64,000 nucleotides of DNA from Serratia fonticola (GTDB lineage: Bacteria > Pseudomonadota > Gammaproteobacteria > Enterobacterales > Enterobacteriaceae), in NCBI RefSeq assembly GCF_001006005.1, contig NZ_CP011254.1, positions 4,464,001 through 4,528,000 of the forward strand, read 5' to 3'. The stretch's first letter is position 1; the number at the start of each line of letters is the position of its first letter. Shown here piece by piece: positions 1 to 9,202 of this stretch. The notes below the pieces were generated by a model. That model saw nothing but the letters and a program-made list of their open reading frames with translations, did not search any database and was not told the origin of the DNA. Both the position numbers and the translations under genes were made by a program.

Positions 1-207
1 GAGAACCATGACGATGATGCTACGCGCCTGAAACGTATTAATGAGCGTCTGGAGCGTGAGGGTAAGAAACCGCTGAAGTCCTTGGAAGATCTGCCAAAGG
101 ACTACAAGGAACCGGATCCGTATCTGGATGAAACGGTCAAGATCGCACTGGATCTGGCCAATAACGAAAAGCAGCAGCCATCACAACAGACGGCCGCCGC
201 CAAGTAA
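1..207 (+). CDS. prc: Tail-specific protease Prc, C-terminal end (partial)
   Basis: The first 68 codons are open in frame 1 and end at TAA 205-207. They read as the charged C-terminal tail of the periplasmic tail-specific protease, ending in a Gln/Ala-rich stretch. The gene's start and catalytic PDZ/protease domains lie outside the window. Prc cleaves proteins with nonpolar C-termini in the periplasm, including FtsI and Spr/MepS in E. coli. The assignment rests on this tail plus the following htpX-yebQ-kdgR order, which matches E. coli. Confidence 0.85.
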   Translation, partial: ENHDDDATRLKRINERLEREGKKPLKSLEDLPKDYKEPDPYLDETVKIALDLANNEKQQPSQQTAAAK

Positions 208-232
208 GTTATTTGCGTATAAAATGTTATTG

Positions 233-260
233 AGCGCACCTTCGGGTGCGCTTTTTTTTT
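233..260 (+). terminator. Rho-independent terminator of prc
   Basis: An 8-bp stem (AGCGCACC / GGTGCGCT) with a TTCG tetraloop is followed by a run of T. It lies 26 bases after the prc stop codon. Confidence 0.9.
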
Positions 261-352
261 CGCTATACCCGCACTAAAATTTCTGTTGAGGTCTCCACCC
301 TGGGCTCCGAGATCGTTTACACTTTGTAAAACCCTTGTTTCTTCGTGACTTT

Positions 353-367
353 GTAAAGTTACGTATT
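353..367 (+). promoter_or_regulatory. Possible CpxR site upstream of htpX
   Basis: GTAAA-GTTAC-GTATT resembles the CpxR tandem GTAAA-N5-GTAAA; the first half is exact and the second has 3 of 5 bases. E. coli htpX belongs to the Cpx envelope-stress regulon, so the position about 110 bases before the htpX start makes sense. The match is modest. Confidence 0.4.
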
Positions 368-474
368 TTTAGTGGGTTAATGGCCTGCCAATCTTGAAAT
401 TGTGACCAATGCCCATAAGATCTGGGTATCTGAGGTCGCGTTTTGTTAACAAATAACGAGGAAGTAAACATTCT

Positions 475-1353
475 ATGATGCGTATAGCTTTGTTCCTGCT
501 CACCAACCTGGCGGTGATGTTGGTTTTCGGGCTGGTGCTTAGCCTGACAGGGATCCAATCCAGTAGCGTTCAAGGCCTGATGATCATGGCCGGTCTGTTC
601 GGTTTTGGCGGTGCGTTTGTTTCACTGCTGATGTCCAAATGGATGGCGCTGCGCTCCGTCGGTGGGGAAGTGATTGAACAGCCGCGTAACGAAACCGAGC
701 GCTGGCTGTTGGACACGGTGCGCCGCCAATCGCAGCAGGCGGGTATCGCCATGCCGCAGGTGGCCATCTACCAGGCACCGGACATCAACGCCTTTGCGAC
801 CGGCGCACGCCGCGATGCATCGCTGGTGGCGGTCAGTACCGGCCTGCTGCAAAGCATGAGCCGTGATGAGGCGGAAGCGGTGATCGCCCACGAAATCAGC
901 CACGTTGCCAATGGCGACATGGTGACCATGACGCTGATCCAAGGGGTGGTGAACACCTTCGTGATCTTCGTGTCGCGCCTGATTGCTCAGGTGGCCGCCG
1001 GTTTCCTGGGTAACCGTGATGGGGAAGGCGAAGGTAACGGCAACCCGATGATCTACTTCGGCGTGTCGATGGTGTTGGAGCTGGTATTTGGTATTCTGGC
1101 CAGCATTATCACCATGTGGTTCTCACGTCATCGTGAATTCCACGCCGATGCGGGTTCAGCCAAACTGGTCGGCCGCGAGAAGATGATCGCTGCGCTGCAA
1201 CGTTTGAAAACCAGCTATGAACCGCAGGAAGCGGGCACCCTGATGGCTTTCTGCATCAACGGCAAATCCAAGTCGTTCAGCGAGCTGTTTATGTCACACC
1301 CGCCGTTGGACAAGCGTATCGAAGCGCTGCGTTCCGGCCAGTATCTGAAATAA
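475..1353 (+). CDS. htpX: Heat shock membrane metalloprotease HtpX
   Basis: The 292-residue protein is close in sequence and length to E. coli HtpX (about 293). It is an inner-membrane M48 zinc protease that degrades damaged membrane proteins together with FtsH. Two N-terminal membrane segments lie at about 4-24 and 34-54. The zinc motif HEISH is at 139-143, and a downstream EFHADAGSA segment supplies the third ligand. Two further hydrophobic segments lie between them. The double ATG at 475 is preceded by an AACGAGGAAG ribosome site. The gene stands alone between two terminators. Confidence 0.97.
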   Translation: MMRIALFLLTNLAVMLVFGLVLSLTGIQSSSVQGLMIMAGLFGFGGAFVSLLMSKWMALRSVGGEVIEQPRNETERWLLDTVRRQSQQAGIAMPQVAIYQAPDINAFATGARRDASLVAVSTGLLQSMSRDEAEAVIAHEISHVANGDMVTMTLIQGVVNTFVIFVSRLIAQVAAGFLGNRDGEGEGNGNPMIYFGVSMVLELVFGILASIITMWFSRHREFHADAGSAKLVGREKMIAALQRLKTSYEPQEAGTLMAFCINGKSKSFSELFMSHPPLDKRIEALRSGQYLK

Positions 1354-1367
1354 CCCTGCATCAAACA

Positions 1368-1390
1368 AACCCCGGCTCGCCGGGGTTTTT
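1368..1390 (+). terminator. Rho-independent terminator of htpX
   Basis: The stem AACCCCGG / CCGGGGTT with a CTCG loop runs into five T. It starts 15 bases after the htpX stop. Confidence 0.9.
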
Positions 1391-1401
1391 GCTGTTTAAA
1401 T

Positions 1402-1500
1402 GGGCGCAGCATGCGGCGCCCCTACGAGGTGGCTAGGTTGATATCAGCAGTTTCAAACCCTCACCGGGCTTATGGCGTAGGGGCGCTGCATGCTGCGCCC
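1402..1500. repeat. Paired inverted copies of a GC-rich palindromic repeat
   Basis: A 25-base unit at 1402-1426 (starting GGGCGCAGCATGCGGCGCCC) is the reverse complement of the unit at 1476-1500 with one mismatch. The two units are separated by about 50 bases. A further copy of the core GGGGCGCTGCATGCTGCGCC occurs at 9203-9226. The units are self-complementary and sit between convergent genes, like REP/BIME elements. Confidence 0.75.
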
Positions 1501-1524
1501 GATACCCGCGTTCTGCCCGATAAG

Positions 1525-2916
1525 CTAGTTACCAGGTTCAGCGAGGTTCGCGCGGGGTTGAGTGATACGTAAGCAACTCACTACGGCCGCGACGCTGGCG
1601 AAGATCCCCGCCAACACCAACGAAGCGTGTGTGCCGCTGGTGGGGAACAGGTTGAACATCAAAGCCACCAGTGCCGCGCCAGAGGTTTGCCCCAATAATC
1701 GTGCAGTGCCCAACATGCCACTGGCTCCGCCGCTGCGGTGGCGTGGGGCGGCAGAAATAATGGTGTGATTGTTAGGCGACTGGAATAACCCAAAGCCCGC
1801 ACCGCACAGTAGCATGCGCCAGATAATATCCAGATCCGTCGGGTTATGTGGCAACAGCGCCAGCAGGAACAAACCGAGCGCGAAGGTCGCCAAACCAATC
1901 CCTCCCAGTAACCCTGCATGAACACGCTCCACCAGGCGGCCTGCAATCGGTGCCATCACGATAATGGCCAACGGCCAGGGAGTTAACAGCAAACCTGTCG
2001 CTACCTCGTCACGGCCCAGAGAGGCCTGTAGGAAGAAGGGTAACGACACCATGGCCAGCATCTGGGCGGCAAAAGAGCAGATCGAGGTGCCCATCGACAG
2101 CGCAAAAATAGGGATGCGCAGCAGATCCACCGGCAGTAAAGGGGATGTCTGCCGCAACTGACGGCGCACAAAGAAGTAACCAATCACCAGCAACGCCGCG
2201 ATTTCAGCGGCAATCAGCAGCAGGCTTTGCCCTTGGGCAAAACCGCTAATGGCGGTGATCAGCAGGCCAAACGTCAGGGCATTCATCACCGCACTGGTAG
2301 GGTCAAAGCGCTGATTAGTGCTTTTCTGGCTGTTAGCTGGCAGGTATTTCATTCCCAGCATCAGTGCGACGATGCCTATCGGCAGGTTGATGGCAAAGAG
2401 CCACTGCCAGGAGGCCACGGATAAAATGGCGGCGGCGACAGTAGGCCCGGCGGCGGAAGAGAAGGCTACGATCAGCGAGTTTATCCCGATGCCTCGGCCA
2501 AGATAGCGTTGCGGATAGATAATGCGGATCAGAGCGGTGTTAACGCTCATAATCGCCGCGGCACCAAACCCTTGCAGCACGCGGGCAATCGTTAGTGTTA
2601 ATAGCGAATCGGACAGTGCGCAGAATAGCGAGGTAATGCTGAATACCAGTAGACCAGCCTGATAGATACGGCGATAGCCAATCAGATCGCCCAAGGATGC
2701 CAGCGATAGCAACGAGATGGTGATCGCCAACTGATAGGCATTGACCACCCAGATCGAGCTGGCTGGGCTGGCGTTAAGATCGCGGGCGATGGTCGGCAAG
2801 GCCACGTTGGCGATCGCCCCGTCAAGCACCGAAACGGTAATGCCTAGCGCAATGGCCAGGATCGCTCCGTAGCGTTGCGGGACGGGTAAGCCGTCGGAAT
2901 GAGCAAGCGTTGTCAT
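1525..2916 (-). CDS. yebQ: MFS drug-efflux-type transporter YebQ (DHA2 family)
   Basis: The 463-residue, very hydrophobic protein is of the 14-helix DHA2 type. The motif-C-type segment LDGAIANVALPTIARDL is near the N-terminus and an LGDLIGYRR loop lies between early helices. It aligns along its length with remembered E. coli YebQ, including the ALGFGLFQSPNNHT-like region. I chose ATG 2916 because it aligns with the E. coli start (xxxxxDGLPVPQRYGAIL). A longer frame from 2949 is also open, and neither start has a strong ribosome site. The substrate is unknown. It lies between htpX and kdgR, as in E. coli, and is divergent from kdgR. Confidence 0.9.
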   Translation of the reverse strand: MTTLAHSDGLPVPQRYGAILAIALGITVSVLDGAIANVALPTIARDLNASPASSIWVVNAYQLAITISLLSLASLGDLIGYRRIYQAGLLVFSITSLFCALSDSLLTLTIARVLQGFGAAAIMSVNTALIRIIYPQRYLGRGIGINSLIVAFSSAAGPTVAAAILSVASWQWLFAINLPIGIVALMLGMKYLPANSQKSTNQRFDPTSAVMNALTFGLLITAISGFAQGQSLLLIAAEIAALLVIGYFFVRRQLRQTSPLLPVDLLRIPIFALSMGTSICSFAAQMLAMVSLPFFLQASLGRDEVATGLLLTPWPLAIIVMAPIAGRLVERVHAGLLGGIGLATFALGLFLLALLPHNPTDLDIIWRMLLCGAGFGLFQSPNNHTIISAAPRHRSGGASGMLGTARLLGQTSGAALVALMFNLFPTSGTHASLVLAGIFASVAAVVSCLRITQPRANLAEPGN

Positions 2917-3144
2917 GGAGGTATTTATTAAACAGGGGGAATATTGCAATGCTAATCATATTTCCCGCCGAATGCACCCGCCGTTTCTGTGCTAAATGTA
3001 AAAGTAGTGGGATGTCTGCCGCTAATCCCATCAATAATGGCGAATATTGCGCAACTTCCATTGCATGGGGTGAAATGTTCCGATTATACTGAAACTCTTG
3101 TTCAAATTTCCTAAAACAAAAATAGTTAAGTTAAGGTATTAACC

Positions 3145-3936
3145 ATGGCTAACGCAGATCTAGACAAACAACCGGATTCCGTTTCATCAGTGCTGAAAGT
3201 GTTTGGCATCCTGCAGGCACTGGGTGATGAGCGCGAGATCGGCATTACCGAGCTTTCACAGCGGGTAATGATGTCCAAAAGTACCGTTTACCGTTTCCTG
3301 CAAACCATGAAGTCGCTGGGTTATGTCTCACAGGAAGGGGAGTCGGAGAAATATTCGCTGACCCTCAAGCTGTTTGAACTGGGTGCCAAATCGCTGCAAA
3401 ACGTTGATTTGATCCGCAGCGCGGACATCCAGATGCGTGAACTGTCTAACCAGACGCGTGAGACCATCCACCTGGGGGCGCTGGATGAAGACAGCATCGT
3501 CTATATCCACAAAATCGACTCCATGTATAACCTGCGTATGTATTCACGCATCGGTCGCCGCAACCCGCTGCACAGTACTGCGATTGGTAAAGTCCTGCTA
3601 GCCTGGCGCGATCGCGGCGAAGTGGAAGAAATCCTGTCCCACGTCGAGTTTACCCGCAGCACTCCGCACACCATCGCCAGCGCTGCAGAGTTACTGCCGC
3701 TGTTGGATAAGGTACGTGAGCAGGGGTTTGGCGAAGATATCGAAGAACAGGAAGAAGGCTTGCGCTGCATCGCGGTGCCAGTGTTTGACCGTTTTGGCGT
3801 GGTGATCGCGGGCTTGAGCATCTCCTTCCCGACCATCCGCTTCTCCGAAGAAGGCAAAGAGGGCTACGTGGCGCAGTTGCATACCGCCGCTCGTCTGATT
3901 TCAGAGCAAATGGGTTATCACGACTATCCGTTTTAA
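3145..3936 (+). CDS. kdgR: Transcriptional regulator KdgR (IclR family)
   Basis: The 263-residue protein is nearly identical to E. coli KdgR at both ends (start MANADLDKQPDSVSSVLKVF, end QMGYHDYPF). It has an N-terminal winged helix at about 15-75 (SKSTVYRFLQTMKSLGYV) and an IclR ligand domain. KdgR represses pectin and hexuronate catabolism and is released by 2-keto-3-deoxygluconate. A matching operator lies before kduD in this same window (10140-10158). The gene is transcribed away from yebQ and converges on the SMP-30/SDR cassette. Confidence 0.97.
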   Translation: MANADLDKQPDSVSSVLKVFGILQALGDEREIGITELSQRVMMSKSTVYRFLQTMKSLGYVSQEGESEKYSLTLKLFELGAKSLQNVDLIRSADIQMRELSNQTRETIHLGALDEDSIVYIHKIDSMYNLRMYSRIGRRNPLHSTAIGKVLLAWRDRGEVEEILSHVEFTRSTPHTIASAAELLPLLDKVREQGFGEDIEEQEEGLRCIAVPVFDRFGVVIAGLSISFPTIRFSEEGKEGYVAQLHTAARLISEQMGYHDYPF

Positions 3937-3949
3937 GCCTGCCGTAGTT

Positions 3950-3979
3950 GTAGGGGGCCGAACATAGCTTCGCCCCTAC
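3950..3979. repeat. Palindromic repeat between convergent genes
   Basis: The segment starts GTAGGGGGCCGAA and ends TTCGCCCCTAC, forming an imperfect hairpin. It belongs to the same GTAGGGGC-ended family as the units near 1402, 1476 and 9203. It follows kdgR and may work as a bidirectional terminator with that of the SMP-30 gene. Confidence 0.6.
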
Positions 3980-4034
3980 GCTTTCTCGCCCAACCTTCGA
4001 AATATCCCCTCGGTTTATAAAATCCAACCGTCTG

Positions 4035-4928
4035 CTATTGGCCTATCTTGCACTCTTTGAACAAGTGACGTGGAACACCAGCAATGGCTGGACGAATAGC
4101 AAAGAGGTCACCAGAATCAGGGTATTCAGCCAGTTCTGCGGGCGTCATGGCATAGCGCGCCGTGGTGATGAATAAGGTTTCCAGACCTTCCCCGCCAAAG
4201 CAGCAACTGGTGGGGCGCGGCACGGGCATGGCGACGCGCTCGCTCAGGTTGCCGTTACTGTCGTAGCGCAGCAAACATCCTCCGTTGAACATACAGACCC
4301 ACAATTCTCCGGCTCGATCCAGGGCGATACCATCGGGACGTCCCAGTTCTGCCGGGGTTTCGGCGAAGCACATTACGGCCTCCAGTTCCCCGTTGGGAGT
4401 GTATGCGGCCCGAAATATTGAACGTGCGATGGAATCGACAAAGAACAGCGTGTGGCCATCTTCCGACCAGGCCAGGCCATTAGGCAGCGCGATATTCCTC
4501 TGGATCGCTTGGGCGTTCAGTTCACCGTCATAGCGGTACAGCGCTCCGGCCTCACGGTTCGGCCCCTCGTGCATCAGGCCGGTGATAAAGCGCCCTTGCG
4601 GATCGCAGGCCCCGTCGTTGAACCGATAGCAGCCTTTGTTATGGGCAGCGGTAGAGTGCGTGCGGACCACGCCTTCCTTGGGATCCAGAATGGCAACCCG
4701 CGTATCTTCGGTGAAGATCAGATTGCCTCTATCCGTAAGGGCCAGGGCACCGATGCGCGCCGTCGATTGATAGACGGTTGCCACTCGTGCTTGCGGGGTC
4801 ATGACGTTAATCTTGCCACCAGAGATATCGACGAAGTACAAAAGGCGGTTGTCTTTATCCCAGACTGGACTCTCGCCAAGGTCGGCACGGACTTCGGCGA
4901 TCTTGTGCAGACGACACTCGTCACGCAT
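4035..4928 (-). CDS. SMP-30/gluconolactonase-family lactonase
   Basis: The 297-residue protein has the SMP-30/LRE signature features. These are the N-terminal GESPVWD acid for metal binding, RFNDGACDPQGRF with the conserved Asn-Asp, PNGLAWSEDG, and RPDGIALDRAGELWV near the end. Members are six-bladed propellers that hydrolyse sugar or other lactones with a divalent metal. The ATG at 4928 is chosen because AAGGAG lies 8 bases before it. It overlaps the upstream dehydrogenase stop by 8 bases, implying coupled translation. The lactone substrate cannot be named; a product of the neighbouring dehydrogenase is a reasonable guess. Confidence 0.88.
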   Translation of the reverse strand: MRDECRLHKIAEVRADLGESPVWDKDNRLLYFVDISGGKINVMTPQARVATVYQSTARIGALALTDRGNLIFTEDTRVAILDPKEGVVRTHSTAAHNKGCYRFNDGACDPQGRFITGLMHEGPNREAGALYRYDGELNAQAIQRNIALPNGLAWSEDGHTLFFVDSIARSIFRAAYTPNGELEAVMCFAETPAELGRPDGIALDRAGELWVCMFNGGCLLRYDSNGNLSERVAMPVPRPTSCCFGGEGLETLFITTARYAMTPAELAEYPDSGDLFAIRPAIAGVPRHLFKECKIGQ

Positions 4929-5796
4929 CGCCAAACTCCTTGATGCGCGGCCAATTGTGGGCGACATCCTCCACGCTGGCACACTCAATTCGCGCCAGAT
5001 CCGTAGGATAGGTTACGCCGGGGTTTTCACAAAAGCGGGTTGCAGTGAACTGGCCGTTGCTGGCGCGCAGGATAACGCCTGTGTCCTGGCATAACGAGCT
5101 GGCCAGATATAGCAAGCCCGGCACCACCCACTCGGGCTTTAGGTCTGTGGGTGGCTGTGTGATCCCCCACATGCGGGTCTTGGCTACTGGAGAGATGGCG
5201 TTGACCAGAATGCCGTCCGGTTTTCCTTCCATACTCAGAACATTCATGATGCCCACTTGGGCCATCTTGCCAGCGGCGTAGGCCGTCAGGCCTGGCTGCG
5301 CGTAGCGTTGATACATGGCACGGTCAGAGGTTGTCAGCACGATCCGTGGTGATGGGGAAAGCTTGAGATGTGCCCAGGCGTGCTTGCTCAACCAGATCGG
5401 CGTACGCACGTTGATGCCAAGGGAGCGCTCAAGGAATTCCTCTTCCTGTGTCTCAATGGGCTGATAGCCGACCCAACCCGCGTTGTGGATCAGGATATCC
5501 AGCGCGCCGAATTGCTCGATGGCCAGCGCCACGAGTTGTTGGCAGCCATCCTCGTTATCCAGGCGCCCGCTGTGGGTGATGAACGATCCACCGTCGACCT
5601 GCAAGGCATGTATCGCCTCGCTCATCATGTCTGGGTCAGTCCCGTCTCCGGTAAGGCTGGTTCCCAGGTCGCTAACGATTACCCGTGCGCCACGCTCCAA
5701 GAGGGCCTTGGCGTAAGCGTTCCCAAGCCCCCGGCCACCGCCAGTGACAATCGCTACCTTGTCTTTGAACGGCTCGTTTAAGCGTCGATCTGTCAT
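4921..5796 (-). CDS. Short-chain dehydrogenase/reductase (SDR)
   Basis: The 291-residue protein has the classical SDR layout. The cofactor motif TGGGRGLG is near residue 20, followed by NNAG-like HNAGW, a catalytic Ser in LTTSD, and YAAGK for the Tyr/Lys pair. The N-terminal part resembles the MFE-2/hydroxyacyl-CoA-type SDR subgroup (GGGRGLGNAYAKALLERGA), but the substrate is unknown. Two adjacent ATGs (5799 and 5796) follow GGAGGT; 5796 has the better spacing. The gene overlaps the lactonase start. The pair suggests oxidation of a cyclic sugar or alcohol to a lactone, then hydrolysis. This is inference. Confidence 0.85.
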   Translation of the reverse strand: MTDRRLNEPFKDKVAIVTGGGRGLGNAYAKALLERGARVIVSDLGTSLTGDGTDPDMMSEAIHALQVDGGSFITHSGRLDNEDGCQQLVALAIEQFGALDILIHNAGWVGYQPIETQEEEFLERSLGINVRTPIWLSKHAWAHLKLSPSPRIVLTTSDRAMYQRYAQPGLTAYAAGKMAQVGIMNVLSMEGKPDGILVNAISPVAKTRMWGITQPPTDLKPEWVVPGLLYLASSLCQDTGVILRASNGQFTATRFCENPGVTYPTDLARIECASVEDVAHNWPRIKEFGDA

Positions 5797-5881
5797 CATG
5801 TACCTCCGTTTGGCAATAGCACGATGATGGAGCGACCACTCCTGAGTGTAAAATATCTTATTTGTACCGAAACAAGACTTA

Positions 5882-6802
5882 TCAGGTTTCAATCAAGGGC
5901 GCCGATGCCATGGCATCTCGCACCTCATCGATCAGTTTGTCTCGAATAGGACAAGGCGAGTGCGGGTTCCAAGCCATCAGCAATTCCACATGCCGTAGTG
6001 CGTCTGGTGCATTGACCTGGATTGGCCGGAATACCACGTCTTTGCGACCCTCCTGCGCCAGCGACGCGGGCAACAGTGCAACGCCGAAGCCGCTGGCCAC
6101 CAAAGCAACCAGAGTTTGCAGCTGCCGCGCCTGTTGGGCAATGCGTGGTATGAACCCTGCCGCTGCGCAAAGCTGAACCAGCTGGTCATGGAAGCCCTGG
6201 CCCAGGTGTCGTGGTGACGATACGAAGGCGTCATCTCGCAGTGCGGCCAGTGCAATGATCTCGTGGCACGCGAGAGGGTGTGTGGCTGGCAGGCCAATCA
6301 TGATGGGTTCTCGCAGAATGGACTCGAAGCGCAGTTCCGGAGCCGTCCTGCCCGGTGGCCTCATGAAACCGAGCTCGGCGTGGCCATGTTCCAGTGCCTC
6401 GACCTGCTCTTGAGTCGTGGCCTCACGCATGGTGAAGGAGATGGCGGGGAATGCAGAGCGGAAGCGCTGCAATGCGCCTAGTAATGCGTCATAGGGGGCG
6501 ATATTGATGAAGGTTAACGTGAGATGGCCTTCGATGCCTTGCGCTACTCGCCTGGTCTGTTCGACGCCTTCATCAAGCAGGCGCAACACCTTTCTTGCCG
6601 TTGCCAGAAAGTCGGTTCCAGCAGGCGTGAGCGACACGCTGCGATTGGTGCGTTCAAACAGCGGAGCGCCGATCTCATGTTCCAGCCGACGAATAGCCTG
6701 ACTCAACGGGGGTTGTGCCATATGCAGCCGTTGCGCTGCGCGATTGAAGTGCAATTCCTCGGCGACGGCGATGAACTGATGTAGCAGGCGTGTTTCAATC
6801 AT
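5882..6802 (-). CDS. LysR-family transcriptional regulator
   Basis: The 306-residue protein has the LysR N-terminal helix-turn-helix (LHFNRAAQRLHMAQPPLSQAIRRLEHEIG) and an effector domain rich in small hydrophobic residues. ATG 6802 is favoured over GTG 6814 because GGAG lies 6 bases before it. It is encoded on the same strand as, and 85 bases upstream of, the SDR gene rather than divergently. It could therefore be co-transcribed with the two enzymes it probably controls. The motif AATGAGATATCATT at about 6841-6854 upstream is an imperfect palindrome that could be its site. Confidence 0.9.
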   Translation of the reverse strand: MIETRLLHQFIAVAEELHFNRAAQRLHMAQPPLSQAIRRLEHEIGAPLFERTNRSVSLTPAGTDFLATARKVLRLLDEGVEQTRRVAQGIEGHLTLTFINIAPYDALLGALQRFRSAFPAISFTMREATTQEQVEALEHGHAELGFMRPPGRTAPELRFESILREPIMIGLPATHPLACHEIIALAALRDDAFVSSPRHLGQGFHDQLVQLCAAAGFIPRIAQQARQLQTLVALVASGFGVALLPASLAQEGRKDVVFRPIQVNAPDALRHVELLMAWNPHSPCPIRDKLIDEVRDAMASAPLIET

Positions 6803-6869
6803 AATGGGCTCCACGGATCCTATTTGCTACACACTAATACTAATGAGATATCATTGGCAGTCCTGGTGA

Positions 6870-6897
6870 AAAAAAACCGGCGCCTGGGCGCCGGTTC
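6870..6897 (-). terminator. Rho-independent terminator of tcyP
   Basis: Read on the minus strand, the stem AACCGGCGCC / GGCGCCGGTT is followed by eight T. It lies just after the tcyP stop. Confidence 0.9.
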
Positions 6898-6917
6898 AGT
6901 TGCAAATCCGTCTAGGG

Positions 6918-8309
6918 TTACCGGTGAGCCAGTTCCGCTTCGTCTTCGCTGTCCATAATGGTTTTGTCGGTCTGCTTCATCAGTTGGCTGGTGACGGTAC
7001 CTGCGGTCATCGAACCACTAACGTTCAGCGCGGTGCGGCCCATGTCGATCAACGGTTCAACCGAAATCAGCAGGGCGACCAGAGTCACCGGCAGGCCCAT
7101 CGCTGGCAGTACAATCAGTGCAGCGAAGGTCGCGCCGCCACCCACACCGGCAACGCCAGCTGAACTGACGGTAACAATGCCGACCAGCGTTGCGATCCAC
7201 AGTGGATCCAGCGGGTTGATGCCCACGGTTGGCGCAACCATCACCGCCAGCATTGCCGGGTAGAGACCCGCGCAACCGTTCTGACCAATAGTGGCACCAA
7301 AGGAAGCCGAGAAGCTGGCAATCGACTCCGGCACGCCCAGACGGCGAGTCTGCGCTTCGACGTTCAGCGGGATGCTGGCAGCGCTGGAACGGCTGGTGAA
7401 GGCAAAGGTCAGCACCGGCCAAGCCTTGCGGAAGAATTTCAGTGGATTAACGCCGGTGAAGCTCAGCAGCAGGCCGTGAACCACGAACATGATCGCCAGA
7501 CCAAGGTAAGACGCAACCACAAAGCTGCCCAGCTTGATAATGTCGTGGATATTGGAGCCAGCAACGACCTTGGTCATCAACGCCAGTACGCCGTAAGGAG
7601 TCAGTTTCATCACCAGACGGACCAGCTTCATCACCCAGGCTTGCAGGGTATCGATAGCTACCAGCACGCGCTGGCCTTTCGGTTGGTCATCTTTAAGCAG
7701 TTGCAGAGAAGCCACACCGAGGAAGGCAGCGAAAATCACCACGCTGATGATTGACGTTGGGTTAGCCCCGGTCAGATCGGCAAACGGGTTTTTCGGCACA
7801 AATGACAGGATCAATTGTGGCACACTCAGATCGGCCACTTTACCTGCGTAGTTGGTTTCGATCGCCGACAAACGAGCCGTTTCTTGTGTGCCCTGGACCA
7901 GACCCTCTGCGGTCAACCCGAACAGGTTGGTGACCAATACGCCCACCAATGCGGCGATCAGAGTGGTAAACAGCAGGGTACCAATGGTCAGGAAGCTGAT
8001 TTTGCCCAGCGAAGAAGCGTTATGCAACTTGGCTACCGCGCTCAGGATAGAGGCGAAAACCAGCGGCATCACGATCATTTGCAGCAGCTGTACATAGCCG
8101 TTACCGACGATGTTAAACCAGCCGATGGACTCTTTCAGCACCGGGTTGTCCGAGCCGTATACCAGTTGCAGTGCCAAACCGAACACCACACCCAGTGCCA
8201 GGCCAACCAGCACTTTTTTAGCCAGGCTCCATTGCTTATGGCGGGTTTGCGCCAACAGCAAAAGGAGGGCGGCAAAAACCAGCACGTTTAATACGAGCGG
8301 TAGATTCAT
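6918..8309 (-). CDS. tcyP: L-cystine/sulfocysteine symporter TcyP (YdjN)
   Basis: The 463-residue protein belongs to the dicarboxylate/amino acid:cation symporter (DAACS) family. It has about 9-10 hydrophobic segments, a re-entrant [16 protein letters not shown] serine-rich loop near 310, and the segment [16 protein letters not shown]. It matches E. coli YdjN, a cystine importer, in length and sequence feel. Its neighbour ydjM is also its neighbour in E. coli, which supports orthology. In E. coli the gene is in the CysB sulfur regulon; I could not identify a CysB site with confidence in the 183-base upstream gap. Confidence 0.92.
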   Translation of the reverse strand: MNLPLVLNVLVFAALLLLLAQTRHKQWSLAKKVLVGLALGVVFGLALQLVYGSDNPVLKESIGWFNIVGNGYVQLLQMIVMPLVFASILSAVAKLHNASSLGKISFLTIGTLLFTTLIAALVGVLVTNLFGLTAEGLVQGTQETARLSAIETNYAGKVADLSVPQLILSFVPKNPFADLTGANPTSIISVVIFAAFLGVASLQLLKDDQPKGQRVLVAIDTLQAWVMKLVRLVMKLTPYGVLALMTKVVAGSNIHDIIKLGSFVVASYLGLAIMFVVHGLLLSFTGVNPLKFFRKAWPVLTFAFTSRSSAASIPLNVEAQTRRLGVPESIASFSASFGATIGQNGCAGLYPAMLAVMVAPTVGINPLDPLWIATLVGIVTVSSAGVAGVGGGATFAALIVLPAMGLPVTLVALLISVEPLIDMGRTALNVSGSMTAGTVTSQLMKQTDKTIMDSEDEAELAHR

Positions 8310-8492
8310 CCCCAGTTCTCCAATCTTGTTTTCTTATAATAAAAGGTGCCACGCACCGATGTAATGCGATGTAAATATCCTAACAGTTTGCGGTGCAGCG
8401 CACTTATATCCAAAAAGAATTTAATATAACTTTTGGCTTAAAATCGTTGATGTAATGAGCGGAAAGGTGGGGAAATAGACGATTTTTTGTGA

Positions 8493-9041
8493 TCACAGTC
8501 GGATATTTTTTATTTGCTCAAAATACGACTGCAAGGGAAAGGTGTAATCCCCTTGCCAGTAGATGGCGAAAGCCACCAAAACTATACACAGTACCCGCTC
8601 CAGCTGGTTGCCTTTTTGTGAGTTCAATATCGGCAGGCAGAAGCGCCAGCGGCAGGGCCAAAGCAACGGCACGCCGGCAGGGGTGAGCATATCGGCCAGC
8701 AGGTGGCTGAAATAACCGATAATCATGGCGTGTAGCACGTCTGCGGGGATAGGCCAACCGCGCGGCACTTCTAGCTGAAATAGCCACATGCCGCCGACGA
8801 TCGCCAGCAGGCTATGGGTGAAACCACGGTGGCCAAAGGCGCGTGAGATCGGGATTGCGATCCAGCGCAGGCGCTGGCCCAGGATGGATTTAGGGTGATC
8901 GATATCGGGTAATAGCGACGTCAGCAGCGCGGCAGGAATGATGTGCCACCAATCGCCAGAGGCGAGCACGGGAGTCACCTCCGCTTTCTTGGCAAAGATC
9001 GCGCAGGCAACAGAAAATATGAGATGTCCTTCCGCGGTCAT
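8493..9041 (-). CDS. ydjM: LexA-regulated membrane-associated metal-dependent hydrolase YdjM
   Basis: The 182-residue protein carries the DUF457/YdjM signature residues, LLPDIDHP, HRGFTHS and YFSHLLADMLTPAG. These histidines and aspartates probably bind metal. Three to four hydrophobic segments place it in the inner membrane. E. coli ydjM is an SOS gene, and a LexA box lies 24 bases upstream of the start here. The biochemical substrate is not known. The gene order tcyP-ydjM-(kduD)-hxpB follows E. coli, with kduD inserted. Confidence 0.92.
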   Translation of the reverse strand: MTAEGHLIFSVACAIFAKKAEVTPVLASGDWWHIIPAALLTSLLPDIDHPKSILGQRLRWIAIPISRAFGHRGFTHSLLAIVGGMWLFQLEVPRGWPIPADVLHAMIIGYFSHLLADMLTPAGVPLLWPCRWRFCLPILNSQKGNQLERVLCIVLVAFAIYWQGDYTFPLQSYFEQIKNIRL

Positions 9042-9064
9042 GTTGCTATATTCCGGCCACTAAA

Positions 9065-9080
9065 CTGTTAATTTATCCAG
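9065..9080 (-). promoter_or_regulatory. LexA box upstream of ydjM
   Basis: CTGGATAAATTAACAG (minus strand) fits the SOS box CTG-N10-CAG exactly at both ends and has an AT-rich centre. A weaker second copy, CTGTAAAAATTCCCAT, lies at 9084-9099. E. coli ydjM is a known LexA target with two boxes, so the arrangement is expected. Confidence 0.85.
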
Positions 9081-9202
9081 TATATGGGAATTTTTACAGT
9101 TACGGAAGCGGTTACCCTGTAACGATTTGTTAATTTTACGCCGTTTTACAAAGGGTTGAAACCTCATGCCTTACGAACGTGGGATACAGGCAGACTCATT
9201 AT

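Noticed and set aside
2917..2949. Eleven-codon extension of yebQ
   Set aside because: It does not align with the E. coli protein start and has no clear ribosome site.
3089..3107. TGAAACTCTTGTTCAA-like sequence before kdgR, a possible KdgR self-operator
   Set aside because: The right half does not fit TTTCA and I know of no firm autoregulation of kdgR; the site is too weak to report.
4452..4943. 163-codon plus-strand frame inside the lactonase gene
   Set aside because: The minus-strand SMP-30 signature explains this DNA; the frame has no ribosome site.
8485..8502. TTTTGTGATCACAGTC near the ydjM end, resembling a CRP half-site palindrome
   Set aside because: The TGTGA and TCACA halves overlap with no six-base spacer, so it does not fit a CRP site, and it overlaps the end of a coding region.
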